64,000 nucleotides of DNA from Hymenobacter ruricola (GTDB taxonomy: Bacteria > Bacteroidota > Bacteroidia > Cytophagales > Hymenobacteraceae), in the NCBI RefSeq assembly GCF_015694525.1, contig NZ_JADQDM010000002.1, positions 248,001 to 312,000 of the forward strand. Reading direction: 5' to 3'. Below, in pieces: positions 26,292-35,317 of the stretch (the first letter of the stretch is position 1; the number at the start of each line of letters is the position of its first letter). The notes beneath the pieces are model-generated. The model saw nothing but the letters and a program-made list of their open reading frames with translations, was not told the origin of the DNA and searched no databases. The position numbers and the translations under genes are program-made.

Positions 26292-27113
26292 ATGAAACCT
26301 ATCGATACGATTGCGCTGGCCCTGGGACTCCTGGCCGCAACTACGCCGACGCTGCGCGCCCAAACCAACAGCCCGGCCTGGAACAACAAGCAATGTGCCG
26401 TGGTGCTGACCTACGACGACGCCATCGACGTGGACCTGGATAACGTGGTGCCCGCACTGGATTCTCTGAAATTCCGCGGCACCTTTTATATAATTGGCTC
26501 CTCTCCCGTCGTGACCAAGCGCCTGAGCGAGTGGCGCGCCGCCGCCCGACGCGGGCACGAGCTCGGCAACCACGCCCTGTTTCACCCCTGCGACGGCAGC
26601 CTGCCCGGCCGCGGCTTCGTCACGCCCGACCACGACCTGAGCAAGTACACCGTGGGCCGCGCCGTGGACGAAATCCGGGCCAACAACACCCTGCTCGCCG
26701 CCATCGACGGCAAAACCGCCCGCACCTTCGCCTACCCCTGCGGCGATTTGCAGATTGGCGGCGTGAAATTCTACGACCAGCTCAAAAACGACTTTGTGGC
26801 TGCCCGCGGCGTGGCGCCCGCCCTCAAGCCCGCCGCGCAAGTTGACCTGAGCAACGTGGATGCCTATTCCATCAACGGGCAGTCGGGCCAGTACCTGATT
26901 GATTTGGTGAAGCAGGCGCAGGCCTCGCACACGCTGCTGGTGTTCCTGTTTCACGGCGTGGGCGGCGGGCACTCGCTGAACGTGGCGCTGCCCGCGCACC
27001 GCCAGCTGCTGCGCTACCTCAAGGCCCACGAAAAGGACATCTGGGTGGCTCCGCTGGTGGAAGTGGCCGAAAAAATCAAAGCGGAGCAAGCCGGCGGGGC
27101 AGCCAAAAAGTAG
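26292..27113 (+). CDS. Exported polysaccharide deacetylase (NodB domain)
   Basis: 273 residues: signal peptide (MKPIDTIALALGLLAATTPT...), then a NodB homology domain. Motifs: TYDD (catalytic and metal aspartates), HELGNHALFHPC (the metal-binding His pair), RTFAYPCGD, and FLFHGVGGGHS near the end (His). It is a metal-dependent de-N-acetylase of peptidoglycan or other amino-sugar polymers in the periplasm; the real substrate is not known. Starts at ATG 26292. Confidence 0.9.
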   Translation: MKPIDTIALALGLLAATTPTLRAQTNSPAWNNKQCAVVLTYDDAIDVDLDNVVPALDSLKFRGTFYIIGSSPVVTKRLSEWRAAARRGHELGNHALFHPCDGSLPGRGFVTPDHDLSKYTVGRAVDEIRANNTLLAAIDGKTARTFAYPCGDLQIGGVKFYDQLKNDFVAARGVAPALKPAAQVDLSNVDAYSINGQSGQYLIDLVKQAQASHTLLVFLFHGVGGGHSLNVALPAHRQLLRYLKAHEKDIWVAPLVEVAEKIKAEQAGGAAKK

Positions 27114-27164
27114 CCTCGGCGGCGGCCCGGCGCGTGGCGCTTCCGGCGCATGAAACGGCGGCCG

Positions 27165-27173
27165 TAAGTTTGC
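27165..27173 (+). promoter_or_regulatory. Putative -7 promoter element of the methyltransferase gene
   Basis: TAAGTTTGC matches TAnnTTTG and ends 38 nt before the ATG at 27212. This supports that start over the upstream in-frame codon at 27134. Confidence 0.55.
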
Positions 27174-27211
27174 GGAATTATCTGACCGGCCTTTCTTCTC
27201 CGCGCTGCGCC

Positions 27212-27913
27212 ATGCAGGACATTTACAACGACCGCACCTACCTGGCCAACAACCCCACCTGGCACGAGGAGGACGCCCCGTTCAAAGCCGAGCGCATCCG
27301 GCGGCTGCTGGGGCGCCACCCCGTGCCGCAGGCCACCGTGTGCGAAGTGGGCTGCGGCAGCGGCGAGGTGCTGGTGCAGTTGGCCGCGCAGCTGCCCGGC
27401 AGCACCTTCACCGGCTTCGACATTTCGGAAGATGCCCTGGCCATTGCGCAGCGCAAGCAAACCGACCGCATCCGATTTGCTCTGCGCGACCTCACGGCCC
27501 AGTCCGTGGCCGAGCCCTACGATTTGCTGCTGGTCATCGACGTCATCGAGCACCTGCCCAATTACTTCCAGTTCCTGGAGGGCATTGCCGGCGCCGGCCG
27601 CCACACCGTGTTCCACATTCCGCTGGACCTGAGTTTGTGGTCGCTGCTGCGCGAACAAATACTCATCGAATCGAAGGCGCGCGTGGGCCACATCCACAAT
27701 TTTACCGAGGATTTCATTCTCAGCGTGCTGGCCGATTACGGCTTTCGGGTGCTGGGCACCCTGTACACCGAGCCGCGCTACAAGCGCTGGACCACGAAGG
27801 TGAAAATTACGCACCTGCTGCGGCGGGCGCTCTACGCCCTCAGCCCGCGGCTGTGCAGCAAGCTGCTGGGCGGCTACTCGCTGCTGGTGCTGGCCGAAAA
27901 CCCCGTCCGCTGA
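27212..27913 (+). CDS. Class I SAM-dependent methyltransferase
   Basis: 233 residues. Motif I is VCEVGCGSGEVL, motif II FTGFDISEDAL, motif IV PYDLLLVIDVIEHL, which is the UbiE/COQ5-like arrangement. The rest (YKRWTTKVKITHLLRRALYAL) is more variable; the acceptor is unknown. The ATG at 27212 lies downstream of a good TAAGTTTGC box, so the frame start at 27134 is rejected. It is followed 18 bp later by the pseudouridine synthase gene, probably in one transcript. Confidence 0.88.
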   Translation: MQDIYNDRTYLANNPTWHEEDAPFKAERIRRLLGRHPVPQATVCEVGCGSGEVLVQLAAQLPGSTFTGFDISEDALAIAQRKQTDRIRFALRDLTAQSVAEPYDLLLVIDVIEHLPNYFQFLEGIAGAGRHTVFHIPLDLSLWSLLREQILIESKARVGHIHNFTEDFILSVLADYGFRVLGTLYTEPRYKRWTTKVKITHLLRRALYALSPRLCSKLLGGYSLLVLAENPVR

Positions 27914-27931
27914 GTTGTCGCCGCGTTTTTT

Positions 27932-28495
27932 ATGGAGCACCGTCATTTCCTCATCCACAAGCCCTACGGCTACCTCAGCCAGTTTGCGGGCGAGGCCAAG
28001 AAGAAAAAGCTGGGTGAATTCCACGATTTTCCCGAGGGCATCATGGCCATTGGCCGGCTCGACGAGGACAGCGAAGGCCTGCTTCTGCTCACCACCGACG
28101 GCCACGTGAGCGAGCAGGTGCGCAGCAAAAAAGTGGAGAAAGAATACTACGCCCAAGTCGACGGCCTGATTACCGACGCCGCCATCCAGCAATTGCAAAC
28201 CGGCGTCGAAATCGGCATTCACGGCGTGAAGTACATCACCAGCCCCTGCGCCGCCCGCCGCCTGGAGCCCGCCCCCGCTTTCGCCCCGCGCACCCGCAAA
28301 ATCCGCGACGACCGGCACGGCCCCACCTCCTGGGTGTCCATCACCGTCACGGAAGGCAAGTACCGCCAAATCCGCAAGATGACGGCCGCCGTGGGTTTTC
28401 CCACGCTGCGGCTGGTGCGCGTGCGGGTGGGCGAAATCCGGCTGGGGGATTTGGCGCCGGGCGCGGTGCGGGAAGTGGCGGGTTTCGGGCTGTAG
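27932..28495 (+). CDS. RluE-type rRNA pseudouridine synthase
   Basis: 187 residues. The catalytic motif GRLDEDSEGLLLLTTDG contains the essential aspartate; KEYYAQVDG, TEGKYRQIRKM and LVRVRVGEIRLGDL are typical of the RsuA/RluB/RluE group. There is no S4 domain, as in RluE, and the N-terminus MEHRHFLIHKPYG starts directly at the catalytic domain. It probably modifies 23S rRNA; the position is inference. The stop lies inside the left arm of the palindrome at 28490-28557. Confidence 0.92.
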   Translation: MEHRHFLIHKPYGYLSQFAGEAKKKKLGEFHDFPEGIMAIGRLDEDSEGLLLLTTDGHVSEQVRSKKVEKEYYAQVDGLITDAAIQQLQTGVEIGIHGVKYITSPCAARRLEPAPAFAPRTRKIRDDRHGPTSWVSITVTEGKYRQIRKMTAAVGFPTLRLVRVRVGEIRLGDLAPGAVREVAGFGL

Positions 28496-28557
28496 CGTCT
28501 GCGAGTCCGGGCAGGCTCGACCTCGCGAAACGCGGACTCGCAGAGTCCACGCTACAG
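28490..28557. repeat. Long imperfect inverted repeat over a gene end
   Basis: CTGTAGCGT (28490-28498) plus CTGCGAGTCCG (28499-28509) pair with CGGACTCGCAG (28533-28543) and ACGCTACAG (28549-28557), with a 5-nt bulge. It lies between the convergent RluE and permease/M1 genes; no T-run, so it is probably a repeat element rather than a simple terminator. Confidence 0.65.
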
Positions 28558-28558
28558 G

Positions 28559-31500
28559 CTACTTCGCCGCCACGGGCTTCAAGCCAGCTTTTTGCTCATC
28601 CAACGGCTTCACGTTGTCGTAGTAATACCGCTCAATCAGCTTCTGGTACGGGTCGACGCCGGCTTTGGCGGGCTTTTCATTCACCACGAAATGCAGCGTG
28701 GTTTCCGGCTTGGTGAGCTTCACCTTTTTCAGAAACAGCGGCTTGCCGCGCACGTCCCAGGCTTCGCCCGCCGATTTGTCGGGCCCGAACACGCCGAGGT
28801 CGATGTAGTCGGCCATGGCGATGGATTTCTCGTTGCCCAGGCTGTCGGCGCGCAGCTTTTCGGCCTTGATGGTGAGGTTGACGTCGAATTTGCCATCGGG
28901 GCGCGGGGTGTAGGTGGCGGTTTTCAGCTCGTTTTTGTAGAGCGTGATGGTCTCGAACATGTCGTGCAGCAGGTACTGCAGCGAGTCGGGCGTGGCCCGG
29001 TGCAGGTAGGCCATCAGGTCGGCCGAGTTCGGGTACGGGCGGGTCTGGTAGCGGTTTTTATCGAGGAAGGCCCGCAGCGCGCCGTTCAGCTTGTCCTCGC
29101 CGATGTAGTCCTGCAGGGCATAAAACACCATCCCGCCCTTGTAGTAGTGGATGTAGGGCTGCGACTCGCAGAGCATCAGCGGCTGCTCCTTTTTGCGCTC
29201 CTGGCGGCGGCCGCGCAGGTAGTTGTCCAGCTCGCGGCGCATGAACTGCTGCATCTTCGCGGGCGTGAACTCGTGCTTGGCCGTCATGATGGCCGAATAC
29301 TCGGCCAGCGACTCCACGAGCATGCTGCTGCCCTGCACGTTGGCGCCCACCACCTGGTGCCCCCACCACTGGTGGGCCAGCTCGTGGCTGGTGATGAAAA
29401 AGGCCAAATCGGGCTTCGTAGGGTCGCGCAGGTCGTCGATAAAGCCCGCACTTTCCGAGAAGGGCACCGTGTTGGGGAAGCTCTGGGCGAAGGCCTTGTA
29501 GCGCGGAAACTCCAGCACCCGAATCTGGCGGTACTGGTAGGGCCCGAAGGCGGCCGTGTAATACGGCAGGGCCTTGCGCAGGGCCTCGGCCATGCGTTTC
29601 ACGTTGTAGGCGTGCTTGGGGTCGTGGTAGATTTCGATGGCCACGGGCGGGCCGCCGGCCGGGTTTTGCCACTGTTCGCGGTGCACCTGGTAGCGGGCCG
29701 AGAGCACCGAAATCATGGGCATCATGGGCTGGTCCATGCGGTAGCGGAAGTAGCGGCGGCCGTTTTGCCGCCACTCTTTCTGCAGGTAGCCGGGCGTGAT
29801 GGCAATCTGGTCGGGGTCGGTGCTGACGGTGGCCTGGTAGCGCACATAGTCGCCGTCGGGCCCAAAATCGGCTTCGTTGCGGCCGCGCGGGTCGTCGAGC
29901 TTGCGGGCGCGCTCTTTGGGCTGCAAGCCGTTGCGCTTGCGCACGTCGTCTTCCTCCATCTCATTGCCCCGCTGGTAGCCCACGTGTAGGCCGGGGTCGT
30001 TGAGGAAGGTGCCGTTGGCCGTCAGCCGGTCTTCGGGCGAGATGTTGGCCCAGTCGAATACGCCGTTGCCTTTCAGGCGCGAGGTGAAGCCCTGGGCGCG
30101 GTACGAAACATCGAAACGCAGGTCGAGCGAGTCGCCGGGCGCCAGGGGCTGCGCCAAGCGGTAGAGGCGCACGCCGGCCTCGGGGTCGTCGTGCAGCACC
30201 GTGGCCGCCCGGCTCAGCGTGAGCTGGTTCCGGATGCTGCGGTTGGCGTCGTAGCTGATAAACAGCGTGTCCAGGGTCCGGCTGGCCTTGTTGCGCAGCG
30301 TGTAAGCGCCCCGCATGCGGTAGCCGCGCGGGCTGGCCGTGGGGTACAGGTCGGCGTTCAGCGAAACGGCCACAATCTTGGGCTGTAGCAGATTTTCGTA
30401 GCGCTTGTAATTCTTTTCCGCATTAGCCTGCCGGGCTTCGAGGCCCTTCGGCGTCACGTATTCGTTGAGAATGTTGGCGTTGTAAAACACCCAGCCGCCG
30501 GCCACGAACAGCAGCACCAGCCCCACCGCCAGGGCCGGGCGCATGCCGGGCGTGCGCAGCCGCTGCCCAAACAGCCGGCCGCGGGCGCGCAGGTCGGTGT
30601 CGGTGCCGCGCACCCACAGCAGGCCCGCCAGCAGCACCAGCACCAGCGCGCCGGCCAGGTAGTAGGCGTTGATGGCCAGCAGCGGCGCCACCATATGCCC
30701 GTAGCCGTTCATGTCGGAGTACGTGTAGGGCACGGCGGCGCCAAACTTGAGCAGGCCGTGGTGCAGGCCCAGCGCATCGGCCAGCAGAAACACCACGCCG
30801 TAGTACACCATCATCAGGGCGTGGCCCACGTACTTGTTGTTGGCCACCGTTTGCACGGTCATGGCCAGGGTGCAGAGCACAGTCAGGTTGGCCACTTGCA
30901 AAGCAAAATCCTTGAGGTACAGCAGGGGCTCGACCAACGCCGGGGCCCGGTAAAGCTGGATGGCGATGCCCACGCCGTCCATCACCAGCGTGAGCAGCAC
31001 CTGCACGGCCAGCAGCGCCAGTAGCTTACTCAAAAACGGCACCCAGGTCGAAAATGGCAGCGCGTCGAACACCAGCTGCAGCTTGGTGTCGCGCTCCCGC
31101 CACACCAGCTCGCCAGCGTAAATGGTGACGATGAGCAGCGAAAACAGCGTGTAGTTGTCGTTCAGCAGCTTCAGAATCAGGTAAGTCACCGGCATCTGAA
31201 TGCCGCGCGGGTCCTGATAGGTGTAATAGGCGTTGAAGAGCACGAACACGATGCCCAGGAAAGCCAGCACCCGAAACGGCCAGGCCCGTACCACGTTCAG
31301 AAACTGTACTTTGGTGAGCTGCCGCAGTTGCCACCACCCCAGCCCGCGGCCGAACTCCTGCGGCGAGCGGCGCAGCCCGGCCGAAGCCACGGCGGCCGGC
31401 GCGGCTTCGGAGGCCACCTTTTTCACCCTGGTTTTGGCCTGGCCCAGCCGGAAAAAGGCGCAGCCGGCAAACAGAATCAGCAGCCCGATGCTGCCCCACA

Positions 31501-32230
31501 TCAGCCGGTTCTGCAGCACTTCGCCGCCGAAATAATTCAGCACTTTGGTGTTGCGCTCCGCAATGGTCCAATAGTTGGCGTCAATGTTCTTGGCCGCCAA
31601 TCCAAACGGGTCGAGCTGAGCAAACAGGTGGTCGCTGCTGACGCGGCTCGAAAAGGACGTCGATACCTGGTAGAGCACAAACAGCGCAACGCCGCCCAGG
31701 TACACCACCAGCGGCGAGCGAAACAACAGGTAGGCCGCGAAAAAGATGCAGCCCGCAAACAGCGCATTCACCCAGGCCCCGAATACCAGCGGCGCCAGCA
31801 GCGCCAGCGGCATCACCGGGCCCAGCTTGGTGGCCTCCACCCACGGCATGAGCATGCCCAGCAGCGCCCCCACCGAAATGCCGCTCATGATGAACCAGAT
31901 GGCCAGCAGCGACCCCAGAAACCGCCCGCTCAGGTAGGCCGGCTTGGTGAGGGAAGTGGTGTACACCAGGCCCGTCATGCCGTCCTTGTCGTCGCGGTAA
32001 ATGGGCGTGCCCAGGATGGCCGCCGTCACAAACATGCCCAGAATGGAAGCAATGAAGTGCAGTTGCGCCAACGCATCGGGCGCGTTGACGTGCACCTTGG
32101 CGCTGGCAAAGCCAAAGTCTTCCACCGTTTGCGACAAAAACCCGAACAGCGCAAACACGCCGAAATACAAGTAAGTGCTGGGCTGCGTGAACCGGTAGCG
32201 CAGCTCAAAGCCGAAGATGTGTGCGAACAT
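28559..32230 (-). CDS. ABC transporter permease fused to an M1-family metallopeptidase
   Basis: 1223 residues. The N-terminal half (about 1-620) is membrane-embedded, with an ABC-2 type permease layout of 12 or so hydrophobic segments. The C-terminal half (about 650-1223) is an M1/gluzincin peptidase with FFITSHELAHQWWGHQ (HExxH near residue 945) and the downstream glutamate in ESLAEYSAIM. The peptidase would face the periplasm. Such fusions occur in Bacteroidota but their substrate is unknown. The ATPase gene lies upstream on the same strand, separated by the palindromic repeat at 32262-32359. Confidence 0.9.
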   Translation of the reverse strand: MFAHIFGFELRYRFTQPSTYLYFGVFALFGFLSQTVEDFGFASAKVHVNAPDALAQLHFIASILGMFVTAAILGTPIYRDDKDGMTGLVYTTSLTKPAYLSGRFLGSLLAIWFIMSGISVGALLGMLMPWVEATKLGPVMPLALLAPLVFGAWVNALFAGCIFFAAYLLFRSPLVVYLGGVALFVLYQVSTSFSSRVSSDHLFAQLDPFGLAAKNIDANYWTIAERNTKVLNYFGGEVLQNRLMWGSIGLLILFAGCAFFRLGQAKTRVKKVASEAAPAAVASAGLRRSPQEFGRGLGWWQLRQLTKVQFLNVVRAWPFRVLAFLGIVFVLFNAYYTYQDPRGIQMPVTYLILKLLNDNYTLFSLLIVTIYAGELVWRERDTKLQLVFDALPFSTWVPFLSKLLALLAVQVLLTLVMDGVGIAIQLYRAPALVEPLLYLKDFALQVANLTVLCTLAMTVQTVANNKYVGHALMMVYYGVVFLLADALGLHHGLLKFGAAVPYTYSDMNGYGHMVAPLLAINAYYLAGALVLVLLAGLLWVRGTDTDLRARGRLFGQRLRTPGMRPALAVGLVLLFVAGGWVFYNANILNEYVTPKGLEARQANAEKNYKRYENLLQPKIVAVSLNADLYPTASPRGYRMRGAYTLRNKASRTLDTLFISYDANRSIRNQLTLSRAATVLHDDPEAGVRLYRLAQPLAPGDSLDLRFDVSYRAQGFTSRLKGNGVFDWANISPEDRLTANGTFLNDPGLHVGYQRGNEMEEDDVRKRNGLQPKERARKLDDPRGRNEADFGPDGDYVRYQATVSTDPDQIAITPGYLQKEWRQNGRRYFRYRMDQPMMPMISVLSARYQVHREQWQNPAGGPPVAIEIYHDPKHAYNVKRMAEALRKALPYYTAAFGPYQYRQIRVLEFPRYKAFAQSFPNTVPFSESAGFIDDLRDPTKPDLAFFITSHELAHQWWGHQVVGANVQGSSMLVESLAEYSAIMTAKHEFTPAKMQQFMRRELDNYLRGRRQERKKEQPLMLCESQPYIHYYKGGMVFYALQDYIGEDKLNGALRAFLDKNRYQTRPYPNSADLMAYLHRATPDSLQYLLHDMFETITLYKNELKTATYTPRPDGKFDVNLTIKAEKLRADSLGNEKSIAMADYIDLGVFGPDKSAGEAWDVRGKPLFLKKVKLTKPETTLHFVVNEKPAKAGVDPYQKLIERYYYDNVKPLDEQKAGLKPVAAK

Positions 32231-32261
32231 AAGACGCCGTGTTAAATGCCTTTAAAAGAAC

Positions 32262-32359
32262 GTCATGTCGAGTTGGTCGAGACATCTCGCGTGCAGCCGT
32301 AATCCAATCAAAGGATTTTACTTTCAGCACGCGAGATGTCTCGACCAGCTCGACATGAC
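32262..32359. repeat. Interspersed palindromic element, copy 1
   Basis: Two 33-nt arms (32262-32294 and 32327-32359; outer end GTCATGTCGAG, inner part CATCTCGCGTGC) match at 32 of 33 positions. Between them is GTAATCC...GGATTTTAC, an inner stem. It is the same plan as 57882-57992. It sits between the ATPase gene and the permease/M1 gene. Confidence 0.85.
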
Positions 32360-32368
32360 CGTGTTGAA

Positions 32369-33256
<888 letters not shown>

Positions 33257-33398
33257 GCGTAATAAGCCGTTAAGGTGACTTAGCAAAAGTCTGTGATTGC
33301 CTGCCCGCATATATTTGAAAACGTCGCTTTTCCATTCTCTTTCGTCCCATCCCATCGAATTTTATGCTGCATGCATAACATTTTACTTTTTCCGTGCG

Positions 33399-33406
33399 TA
33401 TCTTTG
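33399..33406 (+). promoter_or_regulatory. Putative -7 promoter element of the 44-residue gene
   Basis: TATCTTTG, an exact TAnnTTTG, 36 nt before the ATG at 33443, in an AT-rich stretch that also holds the 5' end of the divergent ATPase gene. Confidence 0.5.
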
Positions 33407-33442
33407 CGTCAGAATTGCCACCAGGCTGTTCCGCCCATTATT

Positions 33443-33577
33443 ATGAAAAAGACCACTGCCCTCTCCTTCTCTTCCCTGCTGCTGTTGGGCGGCGTAAGCT
33501 ACCTGGCTGCCAAACTGGCCGACCTGGACCTGACGTTCTTCTTCGACGGCGACGACGACCAGCACCACTACTGCTAA
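33443..33577 (+). CDS. Small membrane or secreted peptide
   Basis: 44 residues: MKKTTALSFSSLLLLGGVSY is a hydrophobic leader, then AAKLADLDLTFFFDGDDDQ and HHYC, an acidic tail ending with His-His-Tyr-Cys. It could be a tiny exported or membrane-anchored peptide that binds metal, but this is speculation. Support is a good TATCTTTG box upstream, a T-rich terminator downstream at 33624-33651 and no competing frame. No homologue can be named. Confidence 0.5.
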   Translation: MKKTTALSFSSLLLLGGVSYLAAKLADLDLTFFFDGDDDQHHYC

Positions 33578-33623
33578 CCGGAATTTGCCGCGAGGCAGCC
33601 TCCTGCGCCCCCTATTTCAAGAA

Positions 33624-33651
33624 AAGCCCGGCCCGAACGCCGGGCTTCTTT
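33624..33651 (+). terminator. Rho-independent terminator
   Basis: Stem AAGCCCGGC/GCCGGGCTT (33624-33632 with 33639-33647), then CTTTG, 46 bp behind the 44-residue gene. The rest of the gap 33578-33805 shows no gene. Confidence 0.75.
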
Positions 33652-33805
33652 GTTGCGCATCCGGCCATTGCGACCGACGGCACCGGTTCGGCCCGGCTTT
33701 TGGAACTTTGGCCCGGCAACGGCGTAACCCGTGCAGCTATTCTTTCACCGGCAGTGCCTGCCTTGGCCAGGAAAACTCACTGCATCATTCCCCCTTTACC
33801 TGTCC

Positions 33806-34438
33806 ATGAATCTCGATTCCCACCAAGCTCAGGTGAGCTACATCATTGGCCGCGACTTGGCCCGCAACTTTGCCCAGCAAGGCCTCGACCTGGACATTGA
33901 CACGCTGGCCGGCGCCCTCAAAGAAGGCCTCCAGGGCCTCCCCAGCCGCCTCACCCAGGAGCAAATGCAGGCCGCCATGCAACAATTGCAAGAGCAAATG
34001 GGCGGCGCTGAAGACGAAGATGACACCCAAGACCCCAATACTATGAACAACAACAAAGCCGAAGGCGAAGCCTTCCTCGCCGAAAACGCCCAGAAGCCCG
34101 GCGTGCACACCCTGCCCAGCGGCCTGCAGTACGAAGTGCTGACCGAAGGCAGCGGCAAAAAGCCCACCCTGCGCTCGTCGGTGACCACGCACTACCACGG
34201 CACCCTGATTAACGGCAAGGTGTTCGACAGCAGCTACCAGCGCGGCCAGCCCGCCACCTTCCCCGTCAACGGTGTGATTGCCGGCTGGACCGAGGCCCTG
34301 CAGCTCATGGGCGAAGGCTCGAAGTACCGCCTCTACATCCCGTCGGACCTGGCTTACGGCAAGCGCGGCGCCGGCCGCGACATTCCCGGCGACACGGCCC
34401 TGATTTTCGACGTGGAACTCCTGAAAGTGAACAACTGA
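33806..34438 (+). CDS. FKBP-type peptidyl-prolyl isomerase (FklB-like)
   Basis: 210 residues. An N-terminal helical dimerisation part (about 1-95, with YIIGRDLARNFAQQGLDLD and Gln-rich helices) as in FkpA/FklB is followed by an FKBP domain (about 105-210: HYHGTLINGKVFDSSYQRGQPATFPV, VIAGWTEALQLM, IPSDLAYGKRG). There is no signal peptide, so a cytoplasmic FklB-like protein is the best call. ATG at 33806 is used; the frame to 33731 adds a non-family stretch. Confidence 0.92.
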   Translation: MNLDSHQAQVSYIIGRDLARNFAQQGLDLDIDTLAGALKEGLQGLPSRLTQEQMQAAMQQLQEQMGGAEDEDDTQDPNTMNNNKAEGEAFLAENAQKPGVHTLPSGLQYEVLTEGSGKKPTLRSSVTTHYHGTLINGKVFDSSYQRGQPATFPVNGVIAGWTEALQLMGEGSKYRLYIPSDLAYGKRGAGRDIPGDTALIFDVELLKVNN

Positions 34439-34443
34439 GGGAC

Positions 34444-34480
34444 CGTCGGGGCGAAACCAACTATCGGTTTCGCCCCGACG
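34444..34480. other. 15-bp perfect hairpin behind the FKBP gene
   Basis: CGTCGGGGCGAAACC pairs with GGTTTCGCCCCGACG across a 7-nt loop (34444-34458 with 34466-34480). No T-run follows; it may act as a 3' stabiliser or a weak terminator. Confidence 0.6.
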
Positions 34481-34540
34481 ACTACGGCCGTGCCCGTGTG
34501 GCACCGGCCCAGCACCACCCAACCGGCTGTTTCTGAGCCC

Positions 34541-35209
34541 ATGAACGACCTCGAAGCCCAGCCCCCCGCTGACCAGCCCCCCGTGGCCCCGGAACCCGTT
34601 TCCGGGGCCGCTTTGCTAACGGCGCCGTCCGAACCGGCAGCCCATACCCCCGTCTATGCCCCACAACCGGCAGAGGTGCAGTTGCGGCCGTTGCCTTCGC
34701 TCCCGCCCCTCGTCAGCGAGGATGGCCGCGTCACCCTCACCGACACCACGCTGAGCGTGCGCGGCCAGGGGTTTCTGCTCCTGGAGCTGGAGCGCGCCGA
34801 GGTGGCGCCCGTGAAGTGGATACTGTGGTATTTGCTGGGCGCCTTGGGGCTGGCGGCCGTCATGATTGCCTTTTTGCAAAACTGGCTGCGCACCGGCCCG
34901 GCCATGTTCGGCATGGCCCTCACGGCGCTGCTGCTGGCCTACGGGCACCGCGGCACCAACCGCCTGCGCCTGCACCGGCTGGGCCGCGAAGCCGTCAATT
35001 TTGCCCTGCCCGGCGAAACACCGCCCTGGCAGCGCTTCACGGCCGAGGTAAACCGGCGCATCTTCCGCCTGCACGACCACGCCGCCCGCGAGGCCGCCGC
35101 CGTGCTGGCCGCCGCCGATGAAGCCATGCGGCAGGCGGCCCTGGCTGCGCAGGAGGCCGCCCATGCCGCGGAGCACGGAAATAATAATTCCTTGAGCCCC
35201 AACCCGTAG
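34541..35209 (+). CDS. Membrane protein of unknown function with Ala-rich tail
   Basis: 222 residues. A Pro/Ala-rich N-terminal part (about 1-60), a short beta part (RVTLTDTTLSVRGQGFLLLELERAEV), two hydrophobic segments (about 90-110 and 120-135), then a helical, Ala-rich C-terminus (about 165-215) that may be a coiled coil. No family is recognised. ATG at 34541 is preferred over the upstream start at 34490. It lies 108 bp before kup, perhaps co-transcribed. Confidence 0.7.
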   Translation: MNDLEAQPPADQPPVAPEPVSGAALLTAPSEPAAHTPVYAPQPAEVQLRPLPSLPPLVSEDGRVTLTDTTLSVRGQGFLLLELERAEVAPVKWILWYLLGALGLAAVMIAFLQNWLRTGPAMFGMALTALLLAYGHRGTNRLRLHRLGREAVNFALPGETPPWQRFTAEVNRRIFRLHDHAAREAAAVLAAADEAMRQAALAAQEAAHAAEHGNNNSLSPNP

Positions 35210-35317
35210 GCTCTCCGTGCAGCACTGCCGCAAGCGTACTCCGGCGGCTTGCCTGTTACCTTCGCGCGCCGTAATTCAGTTGGAGGCCACCGGCCGCGGC
35301 TATTCGTTATCAGTATC

